From contig CAVVLP010000001.1 of assembly GCA_963749115.1 (NCBI GenBank), forward strand, positions 62,001 through 126,000: DNA of 64,000 bases, given 5' to 3'. Of this stretch, positions 9,450 through 20,213 are shown piece by piece. The notes under the pieces are model-generated. The model saw only the letters and a program-made list of their open reading frames with translations, ran no database searches and was not told where the DNA came from. Source of the stretch: SZUA-36 sp963749115 (lineage in GTDB: Bacteria > Pseudomonadota > Gammaproteobacteria > Xanthomonadales > SZUA-36). Positions within the stretch are counted from its first letter, which is position 1, and every line of letters begins with the position of its first letter. Position numbers and translations under genes: made by a program.

Positions 9450-10001
9450 ATGTCATCTAAAGTAGCCAGTGAGCAGCCTGGTCTTTCACTGGCTTCATTG
9501 TATGAAACACTGAGTAGCGCACTTCCATCCGGCTGGAAACTGCGCGAAGAACAAGAACAGGATTTGCCTTTCCTCAGTCAACTCTACGCTTCAACCAGAG
9601 AGGACGAACTCGCCCCCGTCCCGTGGTCTGCGGAGGAGAAAAAAGCCTTCCTCGCCGATCAATTCCAGCTACAACACCAGCACTACAGGTTGCACTACGC
9701 CAATGCAGGTTTCTGGGTGATATACATTGAGAGTGTTCCCGTGGGTCGCATTTACTTACATTTGAGCGACGATGAAGTTCGACTCATGGACATTGCGCTG
9801 ATTACAGGCAAACGTGGGCTTGGGATTGGAAGTCATTTGATCAAGGTGCTGCAAGCTGAAGCGGCAGAATATGCGCACTCGATTAGCCTGCATGTGGAGC
9901 CGTCCAACCCTGCAATACGGCTATATAGCCGTTTGGGCTTTGTTAAACAGGAACAACGTGGCGCCTACTGGTTTATGACCTGGAAATCGCAACCCGGGTA
10001 A
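9450..10001 (+). CDS. GNAT family N-acetyltransferase
   Basis: 183 residues from ATG 9450; an in-frame GTG at 9378 would overlap the previous gene and adds no domain. The acetyl-CoA-binding core is clear: strand-helix with DIALITGKRGLGIGSHLIK (the R/Q-x-x-G-x-G/A loop) and the C-terminal VEPSNPAIRLYSRLGF. GNAT genes of this type sit beside tail-collar genes in many genomes by recollection, so it may acetylate a component of the same structure; the substrate is unknown. Confidence 0.8.
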   Translation: MSSKVASEQPGLSLASLYETLSSALPSGWKLREEQEQDLPFLSQLYASTREDELAPVPWSAEEKKAFLADQFQLQHQHYRLHYANAGFWVIYIESVPVGRIYLHLSDDEVRLMDIALITGKRGLGIGSHLIKVLQAEAAEYAHSISLHVEPSNPAIRLYSRLGFVKQEQRGAYWFMTWKSQPG

Positions 10002-10031
10002 GGACTTAAACCGGTAGAACTGCGATCGTGA

Positions 10032-10325
10032 CTAATTAAATACAGCCTCCAACTCCAGGTGATTTTCACGTCTTGCAACAGGCACCAGGAATATCTCGAC
10101 GGAACCCTTGTCCGGGTGATCAAATTCATATATTCCCTGTTCCAGGTTTTCCGGGGTTGATACTAAAAAACTGACCGAAAAAGCATCCTCCCTGGGACCA
10201 TGTGATTTCAAGGTTTCGACAGTGCCCAGGCTGGCGGAAAATGACAGGCCAGAACTTGCTTCACGTAAGCTAATGGCTTCATCACCAAGCGATGAAAAAT
10301 CTTCTTTGTTTAGCATATGTGACAT
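10032..10325 (-). CDS. DUF6916 family protein
   Basis: 97 residues on the minus strand, with AAGG eight bases before ATG 10325. The pattern FSVSFLVSTPENLEQGIYEFDH followed by EIFLVPV and the ending LEAVFN is characteristic of DUF6916 proteins, which accompany tail-collar genes. No signal peptide, in contrast to the Tat-exported relative at 9061. It converges with the GNAT gene (30-base gap). Function unknown; co-localisation suggests it belongs to the collar system. Confidence 0.7.
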   Translation of the reverse strand: MSHMLNKEDFSSLGDEAISLREASSGLSFSASLGTVETLKSHGPREDAFSVSFLVSTPENLEQGIYEFDHPDKGSVEIFLVPVARRENHLELEAVFN

Positions 10326-10656
10326 GTCTACTACCTTCTGAGGCTGTTTTCTCAGACGTGATTCTAACCCAGGTTATTGTTGGCGGCATACGCATGATCA
10401 CCCTGGGTTTATACATACATAGCTCCGCTATTCGCCTGACTGCCCAGGTCATCTCAAACGACACAGCGTACTAACCAGCGATTTTTCTGCTTCCCCAAAC
10501 CCGTCAAATGTGAAATCGCCGGATTTGTACTAAACTGACAAAAGGGGTCGGAATATAGTTTTTATCGTTAGTTTCTATGCTGCTCCCAAAAACTGCGTTG
10601 GTTCTAACAGCTGCTTAGAACTCTTTTGCTTTGTAATCAAAACACGTGGGAGTGCT
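10326..10656. other. Intergenic region, no gene seen
   Basis: Divergent spacer between the DUF6916 gene and the beta-helix protein. No supported coding frame. A short AAAGGGGTC-type motif near 10540 resembles the TGACCCC sequences at 2260 and 19680. Promoters for both neighbours must lie here but none is unmistakable. Confidence 0.4.
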
Positions 10657-12691
10657 ATGAATATGATGCTCAGGTTTATATTAGTCGGATTTCTATTTTT
10701 TCTTTCTGTCAATGCGAACGCGGAGACTTTTATTATAAGGGTCAAGGCCGGGGATAACATGGCCCTCATTGACGCCATCAAAGTAATCAACGCCAACGAC
10801 AGTTTGTTCAATTACTTTATCGATGTTGAAACCGGCCCAAACGGAGAAACCGGTTTCGAATTTACAGAGTCTTACGAATCAAGCAACAACGCGCTACCCG
10901 TGATCACGTCGCGTATCGTTATCAGAAATCGCCTGGATGACGGTGACGTGCGGCAAGTGAGTTTTACAGGTACGGGACAAAGAGATTTTCGGCTTGTCAG
11001 CCTGGAAGGATTTGCAAGTCTCAATATCGGTAATTCAATCATTCAGGATTTTGGTATAAACGGGGAAAGTGGCGGTGCAATTTTTGTCACGGGTAAGGCT
11101 GGTTTTGTTGCCACGAGTTGTCGCTTTGAAAATAATTTTTCTAACATGAATGGAGGCGCAATAGCCTGCACAGGTGAGAGTCGTATTCTCACGGCCGGGT
11201 CAGAATACGTTAATAATCGAAGCTCGAATTTGGGTGGTGCGATTAGTTTGGAAGGGCAAGCCACTGGTCATTTCGGTTTTGACGTTGGCAATGTGTTCAG
11301 AAATAACTTTGCCGGTGTTTTTGGTTGTGACCTCAACATCCAGACTTCGCGTACTATTTCCCTGGAAAATAACGTTTTTGACGGAGGAAACTGTCCTAAT
11401 GTAAGCGTCGAAAACCCGTTTGGAGCAATGGGTATTTCGGCCAACACCTTTATTCACGCTGGAAATGGCATAGACTCAACCGCAACAGCACAATTGTCGG
11501 GAAATATCTTTCAGGGTCCTCCTCCCGGCAATCAGCTCAATGCATTATCACCCGGCTCTTCTAAGCCAGAAGCTGCCTGTAATGATTTTGGGTCCGGCGC
11601 TTTTGTTTCAAAAGGCTATAACATTTCCACCGATGCTAGCTGCTCGCTGAATCAGGTTTCCGATCAACCCAATACAGACCCCATGCTGTCATTAAATCAA
11701 AATGGTCTGCCAATCCTCAACCCGGGCAGTCCGGCCATTGATGCAGGCAGCGATTCGGTTCTCGTTTTTGACGGTGAGGATATGGCAGTTTTGCCTTGTG
11801 GTTATATGGATATCAACGGCGTGGCCAGACCACAGGATGGTGACGGGGATGGCGGCTTTGAATGTGACTACGGGCGCGTCGGAGTTCCTCGGCACAGGCA
11901 GCATGCAAGCCGGCCACAGTGGCGCGTTTTACAATGCACTTCGCAATGGCGAAGGCAATTATGTAGAAATCCTCAGTGATGACGTCGCCGTGGTCTACAC
12001 CTTTACCTTCCGCCCGGATGGCTCCGGGCCTTCCTGGTTTATCGGTGTCGGTGATATCCGCGATAACAGCATTGTCATCGAAGACCTGTTGCGCCCCACC
12101 GGTACTTCTTTCGGTAGCGGTTTTGATCCGGATGCGATTGATTACAGCGATGCCGGCGGCATGTCGATGATCTTTCCAACTTGCGATGCCGGGGGTGGTG
12201 GTGGCGGGGTGGCTTACTCCGGTAACCCGGAACTGGGTTACGAGGGGCTTTTAAGCCGGGCCCAACGGATCACGTCCATCACAGGCTGCAACAATACACC
12301 GACGGCCAATGCGGGTCTGTCAGGGTCTTTTTATGACCCGGCACGCAACGGTGAAGGGTTGATTGTCGAATGGCTGACCAATGGCGATGTCGTCGCTATC
12401 TTTTTTACCTATGATCAAAACGGTGATCAATTCTGGACCTTTGGTATAGGTACGCCTAGTGGTAAATCGGTGACAATCAATGCACTTTACCCCGCTGCAT
12501 CAACCGTTTGGGGACGTAACTTCAATCCCGGCGATGTGGATCTACAACCCTGGGGAACGTTCAACCTGACATGGACCGCCTGCGATAGCCTGGACTTTGA
12601 CTACAACTCCACGGTCCCCGGTTATGGTAGTGGCAGTTACGATTACACCAGGGTTTCAACACTGCAAAGCACCACTTGCCCGTCGTTCTAA
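10657..12691 (+). CDS. Secreted beta-helix protein with twin C-terminal modules (frameshifted)
   Basis: About 677 residues when one extra base near 11875 is removed. A signal peptide (cleavage near NANA-ET) is followed by a right-handed beta-helix of polymorphic-outer-membrane-protein style: repeated GGAI motifs (SGGAIF, NGGAIA, LGGAIS) and the choice-of-anchor-Q phrase NPGSPAIDAG. After the shift come two related modules, GHSGAFYNALRNGEG and GLSGSFYDPARNGEG, each about 130 residues, ending with an aromatic, Cys-containing tail. Likely a surface or secreted protein binding a polymer. It has its own upstream region and converges with the DUF4010 gene. Confidence 0.7.
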
Positions 12692-12715
12692 CCGCTTGTG
12701 AATACCAAAATCGAT

Positions 12716-13971
12716 TCAAACCAAAAAAGCGGCGCCAACACCGGATAAGGCCAGTACAACGGTGATCGGAATCATGGTGCGGCGCATGGATGGCGCACCG
12801 AGCCAGATGGCCATACCACACTTGACCATGGTGTTGGAAATGACCGCTATAACGATCGTTCGGGCTGCCGCCCCGGAACTGGCCGGGTCCTGCTGGGCAA
12901 GGCTCGCCATTGAAAGCGCGATGGCGTCGACATCGGTCAGCCCTGCAAGTGCGCCCGCAACGTACAAACCGGTATCCCCGAAATAAACCTGGGCCGCACT
13001 GGCTACAAAAATAACGATAGCGAAAAGCACGCCAAACTTGATGGCATCACCCAACTCAAATGGGTTGTGTCCCGATTCTACTTCCGCCTTTTCCTTGCTA
13101 CGCCCGCGCCGCCAGAGCAACAGGCAGATAAGGAGACTGACGGAACCCATCAGCAGCATCCCCAGGGTCAGGGTTTTGGCCAGTTGAAAATTTACTACAC
13201 CAACTTCCACCACCACACGAAAATACATCACGGTCCAGGCCAGCAAAATCGACAAGGCCAAAACCGGTGTCAAATTTGGCTCGACGCGACTGCGTTGGGA
13301 AAAACCCAGTGTCACCGCGGTGCTTGAGACGAGTCCACCCAAAAGTCCCGTCAGTCCGAACCCGTGTTCCCTGCCCAGTACCTTGACGAGTATGTAACCG
13401 ACGAAATTGAGGCCGGCGATCAGGACCACCATCAACCACGTTTTGTAAGGATTGAAAAACTCCAGACCCTCCGGGCCAAAATTGGTATTGGGCACCAGTG
13501 GCAGTATGATCAGGGTGATGATTGCAAACTTGAGAGTCGCCTCGACATCCGAGGGTTCGATACGCTTGGCGAGATCGTGCAGCCAGCCTTTGAGCGCCAG
13601 CAACAGCATCGCAACCACGGTAATCGCGCCGGCAATACCCACCTGACCCCAGGCGCAGATACAGCCGACAAAGAAAGTGATCAAAACGGAGACTTCGGTC
13701 GTAGCCCCGATTTCACCGCTCCTGGCCGGTTGCCTGGTAGGCGGTTATTACCAATGCCAGAACCGATACAAAGACAAGCCCAACAAGCCAGGGAAGCCCT
13801 GACTGTTCACTGGCGTATACCGAGACGGCGCCAAACAGCGCCACCAGCGAGAAACGTTCTGACACCGGCAAAGCTCGCTGACTCACCCAGGGTACGTTGA
13901 CGTTCCAAACCGATGAGCACACCCAGGCCGAGGGCAGAACCAAATTCCCATGCTGTATTCAGTTCCATCAT
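12716..13971 (-). CDS. MgtC/SapB-type membrane protein with DUF4010 domain (frameshifted)
   Basis: About 417 residues if read from ATG 13971 (GGAGG eight bases upstream) across two extra bases: one in a TTT run at 13852-13854 and one near 13718. The N-terminal part has GLGVLIGLERQR and FAGVRTFSLVALFG, the MgtC/SapB signature; the remainder is a ten-helix-like DUF4010 domain with NPFELGDAIKFG and ALAGLTDVDAIALSMA. All predicted helices stay hydrophobic through the shifts, so the protein is probably intact in the organism. A transport or magnesium/envelope-related role is suggested by family only. Confidence 0.8.
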
Positions 13972-14341
13972 TGATCAAACCTCCGCATTGTCCGCTGCAA
14001 CCAGCGTATGACAAACCTCCCGTCTTAACAAGCGATGTCAGTATTTTGATTGTAGCCGATTGACATTCAGAACCGCCAATAAACTCATAGCCAAACAGAA
14101 AAGCAGTTAGACAGATAGCTAATTTACCCAATATAAACAGATAGTTATACCAAACAAAAACCGACGGCATTTAACGCTTCAGAATCGGTAAATATAGTGA
14201 TCCAGATCAGTTAAATCGCAGTTTATACGTGTTTAACTCTACCCATAAAAGTATTCATTCAAGCTCTTGGTACAGCAGAAGGAATGCCAGTTATGAAACC
14301 GGATTTTTGGCGTCGCAATAGTTATTTTTTTGATTTAACGG
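13972..14341. other. Divergent intergenic region upstream of hox
   Basis: 370 AT-rich bases between the DUF4010 gene and hoxF, with no supported gene. It must hold the hydrogenase promoter. A TTGGTAC...ATGCC stretch near 14268-14290 was weighed as a sigma-54 site but its spacing is wrong. Confidence 0.45.
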
Positions 14342-16140
14342 ATGCGCGCCATGACAGATATTAGTCGCTTCGTAAGCGGGCTTTTATCCAACACGGATGA
14401 CGCGCCTGACCAGTTACTGCAACATCTTTGCAGCATTCAACATCATTATTCCCACATACCTGAAGAGGCCATACAACTGCTCTCCGAGCGTTTGCATATA
14501 CCCCGGGTTGAAATTGTTTCTATCGTCTATTTTTATGCTTTTTTGCATATGCGGGACCGTGGTGATTTCGATATTCGCTTCAGCGACAACATCACCGACA
14601 GGATGCTCGGTAACCAGCCCCTGCTCGAAAGTCTGTGTAAAAAGCTGGGTGTCGAACCCGGTGAACCGAGGGCAGACGGACGGGTAAGTGTTGACCTGAC
14701 GTCGTGTACCGGTATCTGTGACCAGGGACCGGCTTTACTGGTCAATGGCATGGCTATTTCCCGACTGGACGAGGATCGTATACACAAAATGGTCGGTCTC
14801 ATTGAAGCCGGTGTTCCGGTTGACAAATGGCCGAAAAAGTTTTTTGTTATCGAGGATAATATTCAACGACGTGACAAGCTCCTTGACGATGTGATCACTC
14901 GTGGCAGTGCCATTGAAGCCTTTGCTGTCAAAGGCAGTGATGCCTTGCTTGAGTCGATCGACAAATCCGGTTTACGCGGACGTGGCGGTGCTGGTTTCAA
15001 GACCGCCACCAAGTGGCGTATTTGCCGTGATGCACCGGGGCAGGAACATTATGTCATCTGTAACGCTGATGAAGGTGAACCGGGTACATTCAAGGACAGA
15101 ATCCTGCTTAACAGTTATGCCAATGTCGTGTTCGAAGGCATGACCATGTGCGCTGGTGTCATCGGTGCAACACAAGGCTTCCTGTATCTCCGTGGAGAAT
15201 ATCTCTATTTGCGCCCGGCGCTTGAAAAGCTCCTTGCAGGATAGACGCGACAACCATCTGCTGGGTAAGGACATTCTTGGTCGTAAGGGATTTGATTTCG
15301 ATATCGATATCCATATGGGTGCCGGCGCCTATATCTGCGGCGAGGAATCAGCACTTATCGAATCGCTGGAAGGTAAACGTGGTATTCCACGTTACTCGTC
15401 CACCCTACCCCGTTACAAACGGCTATAAGAACCAACCCACGGTGGTCAATAACGTTGAGACATTCGTCGCTGCAGCGAGAATCGCCGCATTTGGTTCCGA
15501 CTGGTTCCGCTCTGCCGGTACTGATCAATCCTGCGGGACCAAGCTGCTGAGTATCAGTGGTGATTGCGCACGACCCGGTATTTATGAATATCCGTACGGT
15601 GTTTCCATTCGACAGATTCTAGACGACTGCGGTGCCGAAGATACGCAGGCGGTGCAGGTATCCGGTGCTGCCGGTGTCACGATTCCTTCCCAGGAGTTTT
15701 ACCGCAAGATTGCCTTTGAAGATGTTCCGACCGGTGGCTCTTTCATGATTTTCAATCAGCAACGTGACCTGTTGGAAATGGTGCAGAATTTCAATCAGTT
15801 TTTCTGCCACGAAAGTTGCGGTTTCTGTACGCCCTGCCGTATTGGTGGCACGCTGATGAAAGATCTTCTCAATAAAGTCATCGTTGGTCATGCGACAGTC
15901 TATGACCTCAACGAGATGAAAAATATCGGCCAGCTGATGCAAAAAACGGCACATTGTGGGCTGGGGGCAACTGCACCCAACCCGATACTGGATACCCTGG
16001 AAAAGTTTCCCGGCATTTATTCAAAACGCCTGCTCAACCGGAGTTACGAACCAGCGTTCGATCTTGATGCTGCACTGGAGGTTTCCAGGCATATAACGGG
16101 GCGTGATGACGAGGCTGCACATATCAGGTACGAACGATGA
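14342..16140 (+). CDS. hoxF: HoxF, diaphorase large subunit of NAD-reducing hydrogenase (frameshifted)
   Basis: About 598 residues after removing two extra bases (near 15233 and 15393), close to the roughly 600 of soluble NAD-reducing hydrogenase HoxF. Residues 1-165 are a NuoE-like domain with SCTGICDQGPA; the first Cys pair of NuoE is not evident. The NuoF-like part has the FMN/NADH loop RGRGGAGFKTATKW, ICNADEGEPGTFKDR, GAYICGEESALIES and the [4Fe-4S] set SCGFCTPC plus AHCGLG. It oxidises or reduces NAD(H) for electrons exchanged with HoxU. ATG 14351 is an alternative start; neither has a clear ribosome site. It overlaps hoxU by four bases. Confidence 0.9.
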
Positions 16141-16889
16141 GCACAGAAAAAACTTTCAGATTGGATGGTAAAGAAATACCCTTTGAGGACGGCGACACCG
16201 TCATGGATGCGGCCCTGAGGGCCGGCGAGTACATACCGCATCTATGTCATAACCCCGATTTTCCACCCCATGGAAGTTGCCGGATTTGCGTCGTCGATGT
16301 GAATGGCAAACACCAATGCTCCTGCACTCTCCCGGCAAGTGAAGGCGTGGATGTCGATAATAGTTCCGAGGCCATTGTTGATAAACGACGGACACTTCTG
16401 CAGATGCTGTTTGTTGAAGGCAACCACATCTGCCCCGCCTGTGAAAAAAGCGGTGCCTGCCAGTTACAAGCCGTGGCCTATCACAGCGGAATGATGAGTC
16501 CGCACTTCACACACTTTTTTCCAAAACGGTCAATTGACTCATCCCATCCAGACATTGTCTTTTACTTCAACCGCTGTATTTTGTGCGGTCTGTGTGTCCG
16601 TGTCAGTCGTGATGTTGACAAGAAGTCTGTATTTTCGTTAAGCGGACGTGGCAGCAAAACCAGGATCATATTCAACTCGCCCAGTGGCAAGGCCGGTGAC
16701 ACGCAGCTCGCGATCACCGACAAGGCGGTCTCCGTGTGTCCAACAGGCGCAATACTGCCAAAACATCTTGGCTATGAAACACCTGTTGGTGAGCGTCTAT
16801 ACGACTGCCTGCCGATTAGCGTGGTGGGTGATGCCGCCAAGCATCATTCCGTGAAAAAGCCCTTTATCAACGGTGATCCAGATGAATGA
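16137..16889 (+). CDS. hoxU: HoxU, iron-sulfur diaphorase subunit
   Basis: 250 residues, coupled to hoxF by ATGA. The N-terminal [2Fe-2S] ferredoxin domain has HGSCRICVVDVNG and CSCTLPA; later come ICPACEKSGACQLQ and a CILCGLCVR cluster with the C-terminal Cys in VCPTGAI. This NuoG-N-like protein relays electrons between HoxF flavin and the HoxYH module. Length and cluster set match HoxU of soluble cytoplasmic hydrogenases. No frameshift here. Confidence 0.92.
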   Translation: MSTEKTFRLDGKEIPFEDGDTVMDAALRAGEYIPHLCHNPDFPPHGSCRICVVDVNGKHQCSCTLPASEGVDVDNSSEAIVDKRRTLLQMLFVEGNHICPACEKSGACQLQAVAYHSGMMSPHFTHFFPKRSIDSSHPDIVFYFNRCILCGLCVRVSRDVDKKSVFSLSGRGSKTRIIFNSPSGKAGDTQLAITDKAVSVCPTGAILPKHLGYETPVGERLYDCLPISVVGDAAKHHSVKKPFINGDPDE

Positions 16890-17451
16890 CACTCAATTAG
16901 CCGAAAGCAAACCCAAGGACAAGCTGATTGTCGCCACTGCAGCATTGTGCGGCTGTTTTGGCTGCCACATGTCACTTTTGGATATCGATGAACGCATCCT
17001 GCAACTGGTCGAACTGGTCGAGTTTGACCGCACGCCATTGACCGATATCAAGACCATTGGCAAGTGTGATATCGGGCTCATTGAAGGTGGTGTTGCCAAT
17101 GCTGACAACGTCGAGGTCCTGCGTGAGTTTCGTAACAACTGCGAAGTACTGGTGGCTGTGGGTGCCTGCGCGGTCAACGGTGGTGTTCCTACGATGCGTA
17201 ACCAGTTTGACTTGAAGGAATGTCTCGAAGAGGCCTACATCCACGGTATCGGTGTAGAAAACCCGCATGTTCCCAATGACGTGGAAATTCCCCTGTTACT
17301 TGACCAGGTGCACCCGATACACGAAGTGGTCCGGGTTGACTACTTCCTGCCCGGATGCCCGCCCAGCGCCGACACGATCTGGCTATTCCTGACAGAGGTC
17401 ATTGCGGGCAACGCCGTCAACTTCCCTTATTCACTGATTCACTATGACTAA
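16882..17451 (+). CDS. hoxY: HoxY, small subunit of NAD-reducing [NiFe] hydrogenase
   Basis: 189 residues from ATG 16882, overlapping hoxU by eight bases; an in-frame GTG lies at 16873. The proximal [4Fe-4S] ligands are visible as LCGCFGCH, VGACAVNGG and LPGCPPSAD. The protein is short, lacks a signal peptide and lacks the extra clusters of membrane uptake hydrogenases, as expected for group 3d cytoplasmic enzymes. It pairs with HoxH. Confidence 0.92.
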   Translation: MNDTQLAESKPKDKLIVATAALCGCFGCHMSLLDIDERILQLVELVEFDRTPLTDIKTIGKCDIGLIEGGVANADNVEVLREFRNNCEVLVAVGACAVNGGVPTMRNQFDLKECLEEAYIHGIGVENPHVPNDVEIPLLLDQVHPIHEVVRVDYFLPGCPPSADTIWLFLTEVIAGNAVNFPYSLIHYD

Positions 17452-17482
17452 TTCACTGACAAACCGATAAAGAGAAATCGAG

Positions 17483-18974
17483 ATGACATCCGCATTGGAA
17501 ACAGCAGCAAACCCTCAAGACATGAAACGCATTGTCATTGAGCCCCTGACACGTGTCGAGGGGCACGGCAAGGTTACATTGCTGCAAGGTAAAAACCGTA
17601 ACATCCGGCAGGCGCGTCTGCACATTACAGAGTTTCGCGGTTTTGAGAAATTCATCCAGGGCAGACCGTACTGGGAAGCACCGGTACTGGTCCAGCGATT
17701 GTGTGGTATTTGTCCTGTCAGCCATCACCTGGCGGCTGCAAAAGCAACCGATATGATAGTGGGTGCCAGCGAACTCACACCAACCGCCGAGAAGATCCGC
17801 CGATTAATGCATTTTGGTCAGACTTTGCAATCACACGCCCTGCACTTTTTTCACCTGTGTTCACCTGACCTGCTGTTTGGATTTGATGATGAAGTGCGTC
17901 ACCGCAACATTGTGGGTGTCATTGAAGACAGCCCCGAGATCGCGAAACAAGGCGTTTTGCTGCGTAAATACGGGCAGGAAGTCATCCGCGTAACAGCCGG
18001 CAAACGCATCCATGGAACCGGTGCCATTCCCGGTGGAATTAACAAGTCTCTTAGCATCGATGAAATTCACTACCTGCAGGATGACATCGCGCAGATGATC
18101 GGTTGGGCCCAGGGTGCCGTTGAACTGATCAAAAAGATATTTTTTGAACAATACGACTACAACATTGCATTCGCCAGTATCGAAAGCAGCATGATGAGCA
18201 TGGTCCGGGATGATGGTGCATTCGAGCTCTACCATGGTGGACTGCGTGCAAGAGATCAAATCGGGCAATACGATTTTTGATCATATCGACTACACGAATT
18301 ACAACGACTATATTCACGAGAGCGTGAAAGACTGGAGTTATATGAAATTCCCGTTCATCACGTCTCTTGGCGAGGAAGACGGCTGGTATCGCGTCGGCCC
18401 ATTGGCGCGGGTCAACAACTGTGATTTCTTCTCCACACCGCTGGCAGAAGCGCAGCGCCTGGAATTCATGGCTATTGGCAAAGGCCTGCCCATACAATCA
18501 ACCATGGGCTATCACTGGGCGCGACTGATAGAACTCCTGCACTGCACTGAAGCCATTGCGGAGCTGTTATGCGACCGTGATCTCATTGGCAAGGATTTGC
18601 GCAGCAAGGGTGAACTGCAGCATTACGGCACCGGTGTGATTGAAGCACCCCGCGGCACCCTGTTTCACCATTACGAAGTTGATGACCAGGGCATCATTAC
18701 CAAAGCCAGCCTTATCGTATCGACCACAAATAACAACCAGGCAATGAATGAGTCCATCCGTAAAGTCGCAAACCAATACCTGGATGGACACCGCTTGAGT
18801 GAGGCCCTGCTCAACCAGGTGGAGGTGGCAATCCGTGCTTATGACCCTTGCCTGTCCTGCGCCACACATGCGATTGGAAAAATGCCAATGCAGCTGAACC
18901 TGTTAGATGACAGGGGTGAACTGATCGATCAGCTTGAGAAAAGAGTGAACGGTCAAATCAACAGAACGCTCTGA
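17483..18974 (+). CDS. hoxH: HoxH, [NiFe] large subunit of NAD-reducing hydrogenase (frameshifted)
   Basis: About 496 residues once an extra base near 18258 is discounted. The nickel-binding motifs are complete: RLCGICPVSHH near residue 70 and DPCLSCATHAIG near the C-terminus. The residues after the second motif (about 30) form the extension normally removed after the His by the dedicated endopeptidase, encoded next door. It reacts with H2 at the NiFe site in the cytoplasm. The shift falls in the middle of a well-conserved region (LYHGGLRA to FDHIDY), with both halves intact, which argues for a sequence error rather than decay. Confidence 0.92.
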
Positions 18975-18983
18975 GGAATTGGC

Positions 18984-19470
18984 ATGAACGGCAGGCAGGC
19001 ACCCGCCCCCGTTCTGATTCTCACCTATGGCAACCCCTCGCGTGGTGACGATGCGCTGGGCCCGGCCATGTTCGATAGGCTTGAAAAACACAAGCGGTGA
19101 AGCGGAAACCAGTGATCTCGACGACGTGGATTTGCTTACCGATTTCCAGCTACAGATTGAACACGCTGTCGACCTGGAAGACCGTCAGTGTATTTTGTTT
19201 GTCGACGCCGGTGTATCATGCGCGGAACCGTTTGAGTTACATCAGTTGCAGGCCGAGAGAGACGACAGTTTCACCACGCATGCGATGAGCCCGGCCTCGG
19301 TCCTGGCGGTATACAAACAAATCAACCAGGAGGAAGCACCTCCCGCTTACCTTCTCACAATCAGGGCCTACAAGTTCGGTCTTGGTCTACCCATCAGTGA
19401 AGCCGCCAGGACTAACCTTGATCTGGCCTATCAGTATATTACTGACGGCAAATGGCTCCAACACTGTTAG
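18984..19470 (+). CDS. hoxW: HoxW, hydrogenase maturation endopeptidase (frameshifted)
   Basis: About 161 residues from ATG 18984 behind GAGGAA, across one extra base near 19090. The start ILTYGNPSRGDDALGP matches the GxGNxLRGDDxxGP fold of [NiFe]-hydrogenase maturation proteases; the downstream part has LFVDAGV, HAMSPASVL and the AYKFGLG ending. It would remove the HoxH C-terminal extension after nickel insertion. Ten bases after hoxH, the last gene of the operon; no hyp genes are in this window. Confidence 0.85.
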
Positions 19471-19719
19471 CCGGCGCCACTTATAGATCTGTTTGACCCG
19501 AACACCCCGTTCTGGTGCAACCTAAGTGACAAGCAAATCGGTTTATTCAGCCAGGCGTACCGCCCGCGTTTGAACTCGGGTGTAAACTTGCGGAAGATCC
19601 GTTTAGACACGTGACACTCCTTCAAGGATTTGAGTAATCCCTTTCGGCGTGTCCGTTAAACAAGGGTAAATTCAACCTGACCCCTTTTAGTCCTTAGCCC
19701 CCTGGCCTTACAATGTCGT

Positions 19720-20133
19720 ATGTTGAAGATCAGCGACCAGCTCAATCTTGGCGATGATGAAATCGAAATCAGCGCAATACGCGCACAGGGCGCAGGCGGG
19801 CAAAACGTCAACAAGGTCTCTTCTGCCATCCATCTTCGGTTTGATATAGAAGCATCCTCACTCCCGGGTTTGGTAAAACAACGTCTGTTGGCAACAAACG
19901 ACCAGCGCATCACGACCGACGGCGTGGTTGTCATCAAGGCTCAGAATCACCGCACCCAGGAAAAAAACCGCAGCGAGGCGCTCGCGCGACTCGCGGATCT
20001 TATCCAAGGTGCTCTGCGCGTTCCCCGTAAACGCATACCCACGCGGCCTGGTCGCGCAGCAAAAGAAAGACGGATGGATACCAAGAAACAACGTGGTTCT
20101 TTAAAGAAATTGCGCGCAAAACCAATCGAGTAG
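19720..20133 (+). CDS. arfB: ArfB, alternative ribosome-rescue peptidyl-tRNA hydrolase
   Basis: 137 residues. The catalytic GAGGQNVNK (GGQ near residue 28) and the long basic C-terminal tail (KKQRGSLKKLRAK) that enters the mRNA channel identify ArfB/YaeJ rather than RF1/RF2, as does the short length. It releases stalled ribosomes. The gene stands alone; the preceding 250 bases hold no other gene but contain a CAACCTGACCCC motif near 19680. Confidence 0.93.
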   Translation: MLKISDQLNLGDDEIEISAIRAQGAGGQNVNKVSSAIHLRFDIEASSLPGLVKQRLLATNDQRITTDGVVVIKAQNHRTQEKNRSEALARLADLIQGALRVPRKRIPTRPGRAAKERRMDTKKQRGSLKKLRAKPIE

Positions 20134-20213
20134 AAAAATCATAAAACCCGGGGCTTATACTGCGGTAATGCGTGTATTTAAACTCCGCTTATGACGCTGC
20201 TGACCCAAATCAG

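Noticed and set aside
14260..14300. Sigma-54 promoter before hox
   Set aside because: TTGG and GC elements are present but the spacing between the GG and GC dinucleotides is wrong for -24/-12.
15150..15450. Programmed frameshifting in hoxF and other genes
   Set aside because: Shifts occur in many unrelated genes, at different sequences, several per gene, and without slippery-site plus pseudoknot patterns. Insertion errors explain them better.
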